Positions 52,825 to 62,220 of a stretch of 64,000 bases of DNA are shown piece after piece (position 1 is the first letter of the stretch; each line of letters opens with the position of its first letter). A model generated the notes under the pieces. It ran no database searches. It was not told the origin of the DNA and worked only from the letters and a program-made list of their open reading frames with translations. The stretch is from Chryseobacterium gleum. Lineage in GTDB: Bacteria; Bacteroidota; Bacteroidia; Flavobacteriales_D; Crocinitomicaceae. The stretch covers positions 62,001-126,000 of the forward strand of contig CAMDFN010000001.1 of NCBI GenBank assembly GCA_945897565.1, given 5' to 3'. Both the position numbers and the translations under genes were made by a program.

Positions 52825-55800
52825 TACATATTGCGTCGGTACTGGCCGCCCACCTCAAACAAGGCGTTGGTGACCTGCCCCAATGAAGTAACTTTACAAG
52901 TCTCCATGAGCTCGGCGAAGATATTGAAGTTCTGAACAGCTGCTTCTTGCACTTTGGCAATGCCGTTGCTTGCGGCTTCTTGCTGTGCGCGTTGCAGGTT
53001 GGTCAGCATGCTGATTTGGTATTCCTTTTCTTCTTCGGTTGCTCTAATGACTTCTTTGGGCAATACGGTAGGGGATCCTTTTGAGCTCAAGAAGGTGTTG
53101 ACACCAATAATCGGAAATTCGCCGGTGTGTTTGAGTGTTTCGTAGTACAAAGACTCTTCTTGAATTTTGGAGCGCTGGTACATTGTTTCCATGGCGCCCA
53201 ATACGCCGCCGCGTTCAGTAATGCGGTCAAATTCGGTGAGTACGGCTGCTTCTACAAGTTCGGTGAGCTCTTCAATGATAAATGCACCTTGCAACGGATT
53301 TTCGTTCTTAGCCAAGCCAAGCTCACGGTTGATGATCAGCTGAATGGCCATGGCTCTGCGCACCGATTCTTCGGTTGGCGTGGTAATGGCTTCGTCGTAG
53401 GCGTTGGTGTGCAAAGAGTTGCAGTTATCGTAGATCGCGTAAAGCGCCTGCAAAGTGGTGCGGATGTCGTTGAAATCGATTTCTTGTGCGTGCAAAGAGC
53501 GCCCTGAAGTCTGAATGTGGTATTTGAGCATTTGCGCACGCGCGTTGGCGCCATACTTGCGCGCAAGGGCCTTCGCCCACACGCGGCGCGCCACGCGGCC
53601 AATGACAGCGTATTCGGGGTCAATACCATTCGAGAAAAAGAACGATAAGTTGGGCCCGAATTCATTGATGTCCATGCCGCGGCTTAAGTAGTATTCTACG
53701 TAAGTGAAGCCGTTGGCAAGCGTAAAGGCCAATTGGGTAATGGGGTTGGCGCCGGCTTCGGCAATATGGTAACCCGAAATAGAAACTGAATAGAAATTGC
53801 GAACGCCATTGGTAATGAAGTATTCTTGGACGTCGCCCATGAGGCGCAAGGCAAATTCAGTCGAGAAAATACAAGTGTTTTGGGCTTGGTCTTCTTTGAG
53901 GATGTCTGCTTGTACCGTACCGCGCACTTGCTTGAGCGTATCGGCTTTAATTTGATCGTAAATATCAGCTGGCAGCACTTGGTCGCCGGTGACGCCCAAA
54001 AGCATGAGACCCAAACCGTCGTTGCCTTCTGGCAGTTCGCCTTGATACGCTGGGCGAGCAGTTCCTTTGGCTTTGTAGATAGCGGCAATTTTGGCTTCAG
54101 TTTCAGCTTCTAAGCCGTTGGCCTTGATGTATTTTTCACAGTTTTGGTCAATGGCGGCATTCATGAAATAAGCCAAAAGCATAGGGGCCGGCCCGTTGAT
54201 GGTCATCGATACGGAGGTTGCCGGGTGGCTGAGGTCAAAACCAGAATAGAGTTTTTTAGCGTCGTCTAGACAGCAAATAGAAACGCCGGAGTTTCCGATT
54301 TTGCCGTAGATGTCTGGGCGTAAGTCGGGGTCGTTGCCGTAGAGGGTAACGGAGTCAAAAGCCGTAGACAAACGTTTGGCGGGCATCCCTAATGAAACAT
54401 AATGGAAGCGCTTGTTGGTGCGCTCCGGGCCACCTTCGCCGGCAAACATGCGGGTTGGGTCTTCGCCTTCGCGTTTGAAAGGAAAGAGGCCTGCGGTGTA
54501 CGGGAATTCACCAGGTACGTTTTCTTGCAAGACCCAACGCAAGATGTCTCCCCAGCTTTGGTAGTTAGGGGTGGCCACTTTAGGGATTTGCAAATGCGAT
54601 AAAGACTCAGAGTGGGTCTGGATGCTCAGTACTTTGTCTCGAACCTTGAATTCGTAAGTTGGGTTTTTGTAGGCTTGTTTTTTAGCGGCCCAATTTTGTA
54701 GGATTTCCCAGTTTTTGGGGTCAAAGTTGAGTTTTTCTTGTTCAAAAGCTTCTTGTAAACCTTTTATCAAGCGGTCTTTGTCTTCTAAATTGGAAGTTTT
54801 TAACGTATCTATAGAAACCTGAAAGCCGTGCAGTTTGGTAGCTACCGTTACTTGTGTATTGACCCAATTGTCATAAGCGCGGTTGCTTTCAGAAATTTCA
54901 GAAAGGTAGCGCGTGCGCTCTGGCGGAATCACGTAGATTTTTTGCGACATCTCGCGGGTAATGGCAAAGGTAGACTGGAGGTGGCTGTGGGTTTTTTTCA
55001 CGATGTGGTCCATGATCACTTTATAGAGCGTGTTCATGCCTGGGTCGTTGAATTGCGAGGCAATGGTGCCGTACACAGGCATGTCGTCTACTTGGCTGTC
55101 CCACAAGTTGTGGTTGCGTTGGTATTGCTTTCTGACATCGCGCAGGGCGTCTAGCGCGCCGCGTTTGTCGAATTTATTGAGCGCAATGACGTCTGCGAAG
55201 TCGAGCATGTCGATTTTCTCGAGTTGCGTTGCGGCGCCGTATTCGGGCGTCATGACGTACAAAGAAACATCGGAGTGGTCGAGGATTTCGGTGTCCGATT
55301 GGCCTATACCTGAGGTTTCTAAGATGATGAGGTCGTATTTAGCAGCTTTTAAGATCGAAATGGCTTCTGCCACGTGCTTGGAGAGCGCAAGGTTGGACTG
55401 GCGCGTGGCCAAAGAGCGCATGTAAACGCGCGAACTTTTAATGGCATTCATACGGATGCGGTCGCCGAGCAGGGCGCCGCCTGTTTTTCTTTTTGAGGGG
55501 TCTACTGAAACTACCGCGAGTTGTTTGTCTGGGAAGTCGAGTAAAAAACGACGCACGAGTTCATCTACCAAAGAAGATTTTCCGGAGCCACCTGTGCCGG
55601 TAATACCGAGTACAGGAATCGCATTTTTGGTTCCTGCATCGCGCAGTGCATTGATGAGCGCAGCGTTTTCTTCGGGGAAGTTCTCGGCTGCACTGATGCA
55701 ATGGGCAATGGCAGGTACATTTTTGTTTTCTATTTGCGCTAGGGTTTCAAGCGTACTTTCTGCTTTTGCTTTTCCGACCGCGAAATCACATTTTTCAATG

Positions 55801-56216
55801 AGGTCGTTGATCATGCCTTGAAGGCCCATGGAGCGGCCATCGTCGGGGTGGTAAATGCGCGTAATGCCGTAGCCTTGAAGTTCGGCAATTTCTGAAGGCA
55901 AAATAGTGCCACCGCCGCCGCCGAAAATTTTGATGTGTGGCGCGCCTTTTTCTTGCAAGAGGTCGTGCATGTATTTGAAGTATTCCATGTGGCCGCCTTG
56001 GTAGGAGGTCATGGCAATGGCTTGGGCATCTTCTTGAATGGCGCAGTTGACTACTTCTTCCACAGAGCGGTCATGACCTAAGTGAATGACTTCACAGCCG
56101 GTAGCCTGAATGATGCGGCGCATGATGTTAATTGCGGCGTCGTGGCCATCGAAGAGCGCCGCTGCGGTAACGATGCGGATTTTATGTTGTGGGAGGTATG
56201 CTTGAACGGGTTCCAT
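52824..56216 (-). CDS. icmF: fused isobutyryl-CoA mutase IcmF
   Basis: 1,130 aa, length typical of IcmF. The N-terminal B12-binding domain has [12 protein letters not shown] (here an Ala replaces the usual Gly of the DxHxxG motif) and [11 protein letters not shown]. The middle MeaI-type GTPase has Walker [10 protein letters not shown] and [10 protein letters not shown]. The C-terminal mutase ([20 protein letters not shown] onward) holds the substrate and B12 face. The enzyme interconverts isobutyryl- and butyryl-CoA, with the G-domain acting as repair chaperone. It lies upstream of bshC in the same transcript. Confidence 0.93.
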   Translation of the reverse strand: MEPVQAYLPQHKIRIVTAAALFDGHDAAINIMRRIIQATGCEVIHLGHDRSVEEVVNCAIQEDAQAIAMTSYQGGHMEYFKYMHDLLQEKGAPHIKIFGGGGGTILPSEIAELQGYGITRIYHPDDGRSMGLQGMINDLIEKCDFAVGKAKAESTLETLAQIENKNVPAIAHCISAAENFPEENAALINALRDAGTKNAIPVLGITGTGGSGKSSLVDELVRRFLLDFPDKQLAVVSVDPSKRKTGGALLGDRIRMNAIKSSRVYMRSLATRQSNLALSKHVAEAISILKAAKYDLIILETSGIGQSDTEILDHSDVSLYVMTPEYGAATQLEKIDMLDFADVIALNKFDKRGALDALRDVRKQYQRNHNLWDSQVDDMPVYGTIASQFNDPGMNTLYKVIMDHIVKKTHSHLQSTFAITREMSQKIYVIPPERTRYLSEISESNRAYDNWVNTQVTVATKLHGFQVSIDTLKTSNLEDKDRLIKGLQEAFEQEKLNFDPKNWEILQNWAAKKQAYKNPTYEFKVRDKVLSIQTHSESLSHLQIPKVATPNYQSWGDILRWVLQENVPGEFPYTAGLFPFKREGEDPTRMFAGEGGPERTNKRFHYVSLGMPAKRLSTAFDSVTLYGNDPDLRPDIYGKIGNSGVSICCLDDAKKLYSGFDLSHPATSVSMTINGPAPMLLAYFMNAAIDQNCEKYIKANGLEAETEAKIAAIYKAKGTARPAYQGELPEGNDGLGLMLLGVTGDQVLPADIYDQIKADTLKQVRGTVQADILKEDQAQNTCIFSTEFALRLMGDVQEYFITNGVRNFYSVSISGYHIAEAGANPITQLAFTLANGFTYVEYYLSRGMDINEFGPNLSFFFSNGIDPEYAVIGRVARRVWAKALARKYGANARAQMLKYHIQTSGRSLHAQEIDFNDIRTTLQALYAIYDNCNSLHTNAYDEAITTPTEESVRRAMAIQLIINRELGLAKNENPLQGAFIIEELTELVEAAVLTEFDRITERGGVLGAMETMYQRSKIQEESLYYETLKHTGEFPIIGVNTFLSSKGSPTVLPKEVIRATEEEKEYQISMLTNLQRAQQEAASNGIAKVQEAAVQNFNIFAELMETCKVTSLGQVTNALFEVGGQYRRNM

Positions 56217-56261
56217 AAGGGATATTGATTGATGCGCAAATTTAGTTTTTTTTCAGCAATT

Positions 56262-56756
56262 TTAGCCATTGACGATTTTCTCCACAATGCTTGCCACCGC
56301 CGGGCAAATGAGCGTGTTTTGAGCCGTTAAATCCATGATTTGATACATGTTTTTGCGATCCGTGTGTGGGTATTCGCGGCAAGCCAAAGGGCGGTCGTCG
56401 TAAACAGCACAGGTATTGTCTGGGAGCAAATTGAAGCAAGGCGAGGTTTTAAGGACGTAATCGTCGTCTTCATCGCATTTCAGATACTGCGCTACCAATT
56501 GGCTTTCTTTCAAGCGCAAGGCTTTGGCCATTCTGCGGATGTCGGGTTGCCGAAAGATAGGGCTGGTTGTTTTGCAACAATTGGCACAGTTTAGGCAGTC
56601 GCGCTTGGCAAAGTCTTTTTCGTGGGCGTTGTTGAAGCGCTGGTCCAAATCTTTGGGTTTGGTTTTATTCCATTTCCGAAGGACTACCTGATTGGCCTTG
56701 AAGTTGGTTTTGGCCAAGGCCAATATTTCTTTGTCTTTGTCAGAGAGCTCTTGCAT
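56262..56756 (-). CDS. YkgJ-family cysteine-cluster protein
   Basis: 164 aa from ATG 56756 (an upstream in-frame ATG at 56789 would overlap the divergent promoter). It carries the Cys cluster CLNCANCCK followed by further Cys (SPCFNLLPDNTCAVYDDRPL, ACREYPH), as in YkgJ/zinc-iron-cluster proteins, which bind a metal of unknown use. Its function is unassigned in general. It faces a divergent small gene. Confidence 0.8.
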   Translation of the reverse strand: MQELSDKDKEILALAKTNFKANQVVLRKWNKTKPKDLDQRFNNAHEKDFAKRDCLNCANCCKTTSPIFRQPDIRRMAKALRLKESQLVAQYLKCDEDDDYVLKTSPCFNLLPDNTCAVYDDRPLACREYPHTDRKNMYQIMDLTAQNTLICPAVASIVEKIVNG

Positions 56757-56764
56757 GTTTGTTT

Positions 56765-56782
56765 TAACTTTGTACGAAGATA
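56765..56782. promoter_or_regulatory. divergent promoter region with TAnnTTTG elements
   Basis: TAACTTTG (56765-56772, plus) matches the Bacteroidota -7 consensus and lies 19 bases before the ATG at 56791. TATCTTCG on the minus strand (56775-56782) is one base away from that consensus and suits the YkgJ-like gene starting at 56756. No -33 element was verified for either. Confidence 0.5.
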
Positions 56783-56790
56783 CAATCAAA

Positions 56791-57018
56791 ATGGTCTTTC
56801 CTCAATTTAGAAAACTCGAGAATGGCAGGTCGCTCTACAAAATCACCTCGCCCAATCATTTTACAGAACTACAACAAATCGGCTCCAAATGGTTTTGCTA
56901 CACATTTGAAGTGCAGCAATTCCCTGATTTACTGCGCATTCAAGACATGCTCCAAGGAAATGCATCCTTCTCAGTAATTAATGAACCGGAATATCAAGCC
57001 ATTTTCACTCAACTTTAA
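56791..57018 (+). CDS. small hypothetical protein (75 aa)
   Basis: 75 aa from ATG 56791, after a likely -7 promoter element. The sequence MVFPQFRKLENGRSLYKITS, then QIGSKWFCYTFEVQQFPDLL, suggests a small beta protein. No family is named. A longer frame that opens upstream at 56692 lies opposite the YkgJ gene and is not believed. Confidence 0.65.
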   Translation: MVFPQFRKLENGRSLYKITSPNHFTELQQIGSKWFCYTFEVQQFPDLLRIQDMLQGNASFSVINEPEYQAIFTQL

Positions 57019-57049
57019 ACAATCGCACCTTTCAAATCGTTAATTGTCC

Positions 57050-57823
57050 ATGAAAAACACAGCACTCATCACCGGCGCATCGTCCGGCATCGGTAAAGAA
57101 TTTGCCCTCATTCACGCTTCCAAAGGAGGGGATTTGATTTTAGTAGCGCGAAGAATAGAATTACTCAAGGTTTTAAAAGAAGAACTCGTTCAAAAATATA
57201 ACGTTTCGGTGCAACTGATTCAAAAAGACCTCAGTGTGGTGGGCTCCTCTCAAGCAGTCTATGATGAGGTCAAGCAAAACGGTTGGGAAGTTGACTATTT
57301 GTTCAACAACGCAGGTTTTGGTGGCAAAGGCGCGTTTTTAGACCGCGACCTCGCGGCTGACTCAGAAATGGTGCGCCTCAACGTAATGGCCTTATTGAAA
57401 CTGACGCATTTGTTTGGCAAAGAAATGAAAGCCCGTGGAAAAGGCAAGATTTTACAAACGGCAAGCACCGCAGGGTTTTTACCTGGCCCATATCAGAATA
57501 CTTATTTTGCCACCAAAGCATTTGTGGTGTCGCATACGCAAGGTCTGGCCCACGAGCTCAAAGGAACAGGTGTTACGGTAACGGCGCTTTGCCCGGGTCC
57601 GGTCGAGACCGAATTTGCGCAAGTAGCGGGCTTTGGCGGTTCTCAAATGTTTGCCGGTGCCGCGAGTGCCTACAAAACTGCCCTCAAAGGATACAACGCC
57701 ATGGAAAAAGGAAAGGTTATTTGCATCTCTGACTTCAAATTCACTTTTCTCATCAAAGTCATGTTGCCTTTTATGCCAGCATCCATTACAGCCGCGATCA
57801 TCGGCAAAATGCAGCAGTCTTAA
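57050..57823 (+). CDS. short-chain dehydrogenase/reductase (SDR)
   Basis: 257 aa from ATG 57050. The NAD(P)-binding motif TGASSGIGKEF, the NNAG strand (LFNNAGFGG) and the YxxxK catalytic pair (YFATKAF) are present, with the Ser in QTASTAGFLPG. This is a classical SDR of the DltE/short-chain dehydrogenase type, with likely ketone or aldehyde substrates unknown. The C-terminal region is somewhat hydrophobic (FLIKVMLPFMPASITAAIIG), which may mark membrane association. Confidence 0.9.
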   Translation: MKNTALITGASSGIGKEFALIHASKGGDLILVARRIELLKVLKEELVQKYNVSVQLIQKDLSVVGSSQAVYDEVKQNGWEVDYLFNNAGFGGKGAFLDRDLAADSEMVRLNVMALLKLTHLFGKEMKARGKGKILQTASTAGFLPGPYQNTYFATKAFVVSHTQGLAHELKGTGVTVTALCPGPVETEFAQVAGFGGSQMFAGAASAYKTALKGYNAMEKGKVICISDFKFTFLIKVMLPFMPASITAAIIGKMQQS

Positions 57824-57835
57824 TACATTTCTTTG

Positions 57836-57843
57836 TAACTTTG
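57836..57843 (+). promoter_or_regulatory. Bacteroidota -7 element before the TatA-like gene
   Basis: TAACTTTG lies four bases before the ATG at 57848, leaving little or no leader. It gives tatA/purE a possible internal promoter separate from the SDR gene. Confidence 0.5.
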
Positions 57844-57847
57844 CACC

Positions 57848-58222
57848 ATGCATAGCATTCCACTCTTTCTAAGCGATGTCGCTGGCTCTGAAGTCATCGT
57901 CATCGTATTGGTTGTGTTGTTGTTTTTTGGTTCTAAGAGTGTACCGGGCATTGCCAAAACACTCGGTCAGGCGCTGTATCAAGTGCGCAATGCCTCCAAT
58001 GAGCTCCAACAAGAAATCCGCAAGTCTGGCCAAGAAATGAAAGCAGACCTTAACCTGGAAAGCATTCTCAAAGAAACCGAGCAAACGCTTGTGGCGCCCC
58101 TCGATCAAATGACCACCGACATCGACAACACCATCCATTATGGCAGCATGCCCAAACAAGTCAAACAACAAGTAACCGCCGGCAACCCCATTGAGGAAAC
58201 CCAAACAAACCCAAACGCATGA
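57848..58222 (+). CDS. tatA: TatA/TatB-family Sec-independent translocase component
   Basis: 124 aa. One N-terminal hydrophobic helix ([15 protein letters not shown]) precedes an amphipathic helix ([20 protein letters not shown]), then a charged tail. This is the TatA/B/Hcf106 pattern, which forms the pore or receptor part of the twin-arginine export system. The longer, charged tail might make it TatB-like. It overlaps purE by four bases. TatC is not in the window. Confidence 0.83.
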   Translation: MHSIPLFLSDVAGSEVIVIVLVVLLFFGSKSVPGIAKTLGQALYQVRNASNELQQEIRKSGQEMKADLNLESILKETEQTLVAPLDQMTTDIDNTIHYGSMPKQVKQQVTAGNPIEETQTNPNA

Positions 58223-58692
58223 TACAAGTAGGTATTATTATGGGCAGCAAGTCTGACTGGCCAATTATGCAAGAAGCCAAAATCATTTTAGAGCAATTTG
58301 GCATTACTGCCGAAGCTGAGGTGGTTTCTGCGCACCGCACGCCAGAAAAGATGTTTGCCTACGCCAAGGCTGCAGCGGGCCGCGGCATCAAAGTGATCAT
58401 TGCAGGCGCAGGTGGAGCAGCGCACCTTCCGGGCATGACCGCCTCCATGACTTCTTTGCCTGTAATCGGTGTTCCTATTAAATCTTCTAATTCTATAGAC
58501 GGCTGGGACTCCATTCTTTCGATTTTACAAATGCCCAACGGTATTCCCGTTGCTACCGTAGCACTTAACGGCGCTAAAAACGCAGGGCTTCTTGCAGCGC
58601 GCATCATCGCCGCGTTTGATCCGGCTCTTCAAGCGCAAATAGATGCTTACATGGCAGATATGGCTAAGCAGGTGCTAGACACCAAACTCTAA
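58219..58692 (+). CDS. purE: 5-(carboxyamino)imidazole ribonucleotide mutase
   Basis: 157 aa, class I PurE. Conserved segments [32 protein letters not shown] and GVPI are all visible, including the His of SAHR. The enzyme converts N5-CAIR to CAIR in purine synthesis. PurK is not adjacent. It overlaps the tatA-like gene by four bases, and a strong hairpin terminator follows. Confidence 0.95.
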   Translation: MIQVGIIMGSKSDWPIMQEAKIILEQFGITAEAEVVSAHRTPEKMFAYAKAAAGRGIKVIIAGAGGAAHLPGMTASMTSLPVIGVPIKSSNSIDGWDSILSILQMPNGIPVATVALNGAKNAGLLAARIIAAFDPALQAQIDAYMADMAKQVLDTKL

Positions 58693-58711
58693 AGTTTAAT
58701 TCTTTTGTTTT

Positions 58712-58730
58712 GCGCTTCTTGAGCGCTTTT
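58712..58730 (+). terminator. terminator after purE
   Basis: GCGCT / AGCGC stem with TCTTG loop and TTTT, 20 bases after the purE stop. It overlaps the last codons of the convergent NamZ-like gene. Confidence 0.7.
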
Positions 58731-60054
58731 ACTCGTAGAGTAGATACTTGCTGCGCGTGCTTAAAAACGCGTCTAAACCCGGCTGCCAGGTGGCGCGAAT
58801 TTCTTTGGCAGACCAACCTTTGTCTAGCTGCTCTTTTAAAGTGGCTGTTCCTGCCAAGCGGTTAAAGAATGCGGGTTGGTCAATAAATGTGTTGGAGTCT
58901 GAGAGCAATTCCTTGGCCGTGATGAGGTAATTGAGATTGAGTTGGTAGCTTCTTTTGGTGGTGTTTTGGCTCAGTTCAATACCTTGGCAGATTTTATTGA
59001 GATGCAGCGGGTTTTTGGCGCCAATGGTGGGTATTGGCATGAACTGATAACTCTGGGCGGGGAATTGTGGGTGACCGTATATTTCAAATGGTTTATCGGT
59101 ACCGCGCCCTACACTAACGGTTGTAGCCTCAAACAAACAAAGACTTGGGTAGAGCGCAATGGCTGCGTCGGTTCGTAAATTAGGAGAAGGTGCTACCGGG
59201 AGGGAGTAAGGGAGTTTGTGTTTGTAGTTTTTACAAGGAATGACCCATAATTGGCAGCGCCTGCTGTTGTGTAGCCAGCCTTCACCGTTGATCATCATGG
59301 CGTATTCGCCGATGGTCATGCCGTAGACAATTGGTACGGGGTGCATGCCCACAAAAGACTTAAAGGCAGGTTCTAGCACCGGGCCGTCGATGTAGTGGCC
59401 GTTCGGATTGGGCCGATCTAAAACCACCATTTGTTTGTTGTTTTCAGCACAAGCCTCCATGACGTAATGCAGCGTGGAGATGTAAGTATAGAAACGCACG
59501 CCTACGTCTTGGATATCGTAAATCACGATATCGACATCGAGCAGTTGTTGGTCGGTGGGTTTTTTATTGGAGCCGTAAAGAGACACAAGCGGGAGCCCGG
59601 TTTTGTCGTCGGTGCTGTGGCCTACGTGTTGCCCGGCGTCGAGGTCGCCTCTGAAACCATGCTCGGGAGAGAATACTTTAACCACATTGAGCTGCAGCGA
59701 TAGAAGGGTATCTACCAAATGTATTCCTTTGACTACAGATGTTTGGTTTGCCACCACAGCAATGCGTTTTCCGGCGAGTGAATCGACGAAAAGATGTAGG
59801 CGGTCTATGCCGAGTTGTGGAGCCGCTAAACTCGGTTTTTTTTGCTGTGCTTGAACGGCCGGAAAACCAGCAAGTGAAATGGAATCTTCTTCGATGACGA
59901 TGGTCTCGGCAAATTGAACTGGGTTGGAGCTAAATGTTTTGGGCGCAAAAAGGCTGCAAGCGGTGAGCAAAAATAGCAGCAGCGCCAAAGAAGCCAAAAC
60001 CTTTGTGTATTTTTGGACTTGAAAAAAAACTAATTTGTCATTCGAGCGCTTCAT
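58729..60054 (-). CDS. NamZ/DUF1343-type exo-N-acetylmuramidase, lipoprotein
   Basis: 441 aa from ATG 60054. The signal peptide and lipobox LLTAC (~30-34 of the product) make it a lipoprotein. Core motifs include RIAVVANQTSVVKG, FSPEHGFRGDLDAGQHV, IYDIQDVGVRFYTYI, LDRPNPNGHY and YPSLCLFEAT-TVSVGRGTDKPFE. DUF1343 enzymes remove N-acetylmuramic acid from peptidoglycan fragments and act in wall recycling. The upstream start at 60153 would run through the divergent permease start and is less likely. Confidence 0.87.
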   Translation of the reverse strand: MKRSNDKLVFFQVQKYTKVLASLALLLFLLTACSLFAPKTFSSNPVQFAETIVIEEDSISLAGFPAVQAQQKKPSLAAPQLGIDRLHLFVDSLAGKRIAVVANQTSVVKGIHLVDTLLSLQLNVVKVFSPEHGFRGDLDAGQHVGHSTDDKTGLPLVSLYGSNKKPTDQQLLDVDIVIYDIQDVGVRFYTYISTLHYVMEACAENNKQMVVLDRPNPNGHYIDGPVLEPAFKSFVGMHPVPIVYGMTIGEYAMMINGEGWLHNSRRCQLWVIPCKNYKHKLPYSLPVAPSPNLRTDAAIALYPSLCLFEATTVSVGRGTDKPFEIYGHPQFPAQSYQFMPIPTIGAKNPLHLNKICQGIELSQNTTKRSYQLNLNYLITAKELLSDSNTFIDQPAFFNRLAGTATLKEQLDKGWSAKEIRATWQPGLDAFLSTRSKYLLYE

Positions 60055-61693
60055 ATCTTCTAGGCTGATTCGTGAAAAGCACTTTGGGCTTCGGGTTTCT
60101 AGGCCGGTGCTTCGGATTTCTGTACTGAGTATTGCGCTTGCTATTTTGGTCAATTCCTTAACACTAGCTATTGTGAGCGGGTTTCAGCAAAAAATCAAGG
60201 ACAAAATTACGGGTTTTAATGCTCCGCTTTTCATTTCAAAGGCGGGTTCTGCACATATTTTTGAAGCCGAAGCCCTAGATCGCCGCATTCCTTTCATAAA
60301 TGAGCTCCAACAAATTCCAGGTATAAGTGGTATTCAGGCCGTTGCTTTCAAGCCGCTATTGTTGCAGTCTACGCGCTTCAACGACACCATTCAAATTGCA
60401 GGTGCAAAAGATTCGCTCGTGCAGCGCCAAGACATGCTCGGCCTCATGCTCAAAGGCGTAGATCGGCATTATGACTGGGCATTTATCCGTTCACATCTTG
60501 TCCAAGGAAGGCTTCCAAAAAAGCAAAATATAAATGAAGTATTACTTTCGTTAGATATAGCTAACAAACTAAATATCAAGTTAAATAATGATATTTCTGC
60601 ATATCACATCAAGCAGCAGCCTATTCTTAAAAAGTTAAAAGTTGTAGGTATTTACAACACCGGTTTTCTCGAGTACGACCAGAAGCTTGTTTTTGGCAAT
60701 TTAGCTTTGGTGCAGCAAATGAGCGACAACGGTACCAAGATCTCGCTACGCCCCGAACTCGATGGAAAAGGACAGTTTTTAATTAAAGTAGAAGTTGAAG
60801 GTGATGCATCTAATTTACTGTTTGATTGGGGTTTAGGTTCTGATATTTATACGGCACAGCGCTTTGCTTCCTTCAAAGACACTACCCTAAAAGTATATGC
60901 CTACCGCTTCAGTAATGCATCGAGCAAGGTGGAACTTATCGATAGCGCACAACTTCAAATTGACGCGCCCAAAGAACTGATTTATGCCGATTTAATACTA
61001 GAAAATGGCGCACCAGTTTGTTTGGTCGATGGTGTAGAGGAGCAGGTTTTTGCAACCCAAAAAGGGCCGCTGCGCTTTCGTTTTCAAGATGGTAGCGGTA
61101 CAGCAGCGCATTTTATTTCGGGCTTTGAGGTAGGCGTAAAGAACTTTGACGAGTTAGCCAATACTGAAAAAGCACTCAAAGACGCGGTTGAAATGCGGCC
61201 CGTGAACCAACATTTATTACAAGTCAGCAATATTCAAGATACCGAAGCTGATCTATTTGCTTGGTTACATTTTTTAGATTTCAATGTCCTTATCATTGTC
61301 TTTTTAATGTTGTTGATTGGGATCATCAATGTCGGTTCGGCAGTTCTTGTGCTCATTGTAGTGCGCACCTCTTTTGTGGGCTTACTCAAGGCGTTAGGGG
61401 CCAACAACCGCTCTATTCGCCGCATCTTTTTGTGGCAGGCGGCTTACCTACTGTTGAGAGGCTTACTCATTGGAAACGCACTTGCCTTGGCTCTATGTTG
61501 CTTACAAGACCGCTTTGCCCTTTTCAAACTCGATCCAGCGGTATATTATTTAGATGCGGTTCCAATCGATTTCAGTATTTGGAATTTCATTTTCATCAAT
61601 GCCTTAACTTTTGGCACCTGCATGCTTGCTTTACTTTTGCCAAGTAGGGTGGTTTCGCGCATTTCACCCATTAAAGCCATCAAATTTCAATGA
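60035..61693 (+). CDS. FtsX-like ABC permease (LolC/MacB type)
   Basis: 552 aa, TTG start, which fits the family N-terminus (SFERFISSRLIREK). It has an N-terminal TM helix (ISVLSIALAILVNSLTLAIV), a large periplasmic domain (65-400) and three C-terminal TM helices (FNVLIIVFLMLLIGIINVGS; QAAYLLLRGLLIGNALALAL; NALTFGTCMLALLL). The TLAIVSGFQ segment is FtsX-like. Its substrate is unknown, probably lipoprotein or envelope transport. The start region overlaps the divergent NamZ start by 20 bases. Confidence 0.87.
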   Translation: MSFERFISSRLIREKHFGLRVSRPVLRISVLSIALAILVNSLTLAIVSGFQQKIKDKITGFNAPLFISKAGSAHIFEAEALDRRIPFINELQQIPGISGIQAVAFKPLLLQSTRFNDTIQIAGAKDSLVQRQDMLGLMLKGVDRHYDWAFIRSHLVQGRLPKKQNINEVLLSLDIANKLNIKLNNDISAYHIKQQPILKKLKVVGIYNTGFLEYDQKLVFGNLALVQQMSDNGTKISLRPELDGKGQFLIKVEVEGDASNLLFDWGLGSDIYTAQRFASFKDTTLKVYAYRFSNASSKVELIDSAQLQIDAPKELIYADLILENGAPVCLVDGVEEQVFATQKGPLRFRFQDGSGTAAHFISGFEVGVKNFDELANTEKALKDAVEMRPVNQHLLQVSNIQDTEADLFAWLHFLDFNVLIIVFLMLLIGIINVGSAVLVLIVVRTSFVGLLKALGANNRSIRRIFLWQAAYLLLRGLLIGNALALALCCLQDRFALFKLDPAVYYLDAVPIDFSIWNFIFINALTFGTCMLALLLPSRVVSRISPIKAIKFQ

Positions 61694-62220
61694 GTTGGTT
61701 AGTGGGGCAGCAGGTAAGTGTATTGCGAGAAGCAGGGGTTTATCTGATCAAAGAAATTCACAGCGATTATTTATTGCTCGAAGACGAAGTAGGATTCAGT
61801 TACCGATATGCGTTTGCTGTCGTGGTGCCGCGTCAGGCCATTCATGTCGATAAAATCAGTAAAAAAGATTTGCAAGTAAGCGCCAACTCAAAAGCTCAAA
61901 AACCACCAACTTTAAAAGAAAATGCTTTGCCAAGTATTGACCTGCATGCAGAAGAACTCGGCTTGCCCGCACAACTACCGGCCCACGACGTCTTGCTTTC
62001 TCAGCTCCAGGCTTTCAAGCAGTTTTGCAACCGGCAGGCCCGTGCCAGACAGGCTAAATTTATCGTGATCCACGGCGCAGGTGAGGGCAGATTGAAGCAA
62101 GAAATCAAACATATTGTTTTAGCGCGCACAGGAATGTCTATGCACGATGCCCAATGGAGTAATGGTGCAGTTGGCGCGTCAAGAATCGAACTCATCTTGC
62201 ATTCCTTTCTGCCGTTTTAG
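61690..62220 (+). CDS. Smr-domain protein
   Basis: 176 aa. An N-terminal SH3-like part (SWLVGQQVSVLREAGVYLIK) and a C-terminal Smr domain: IDLHAEELG and the FIVIHGAGEGRLKQEI signature (HGxGxG). Smr domains bind or cleave nucleic acids, often branched DNA or mRNA in ribosome rescue. The ATG overlaps the permease stop by four bases; the end overlaps the convergent next gene by four bases. Confidence 0.85.
   Translation: MSWLVGQQVSVLREAGVYLIKEIHSDYLLLEDEVGFSYRYAFAVVVPRQAIHVDKISKKDLQVSANSKAQKPPTLKENALPSIDLHAEELGLPAQLPAHDVLLSQLQAFKQFCNRQARARQAKFIVIHGAGEGRLKQEIKHIVLARTGMSMHDAQWSNGAVGASRIELILHSFLPF

Noticed and set aside
52954-55821. Several long plus-strand frames inside icmF
   Set aside because: They run antisense to a well-conserved gene in a GC-richer region, with no independent motifs or starts; treated as shadows.
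57869-58204. Minus-strand 111-aa frame over the tatA-like gene
   Set aside because: It lies fully opposite a gene with clear TatA features; no ribosome site or family likeness.
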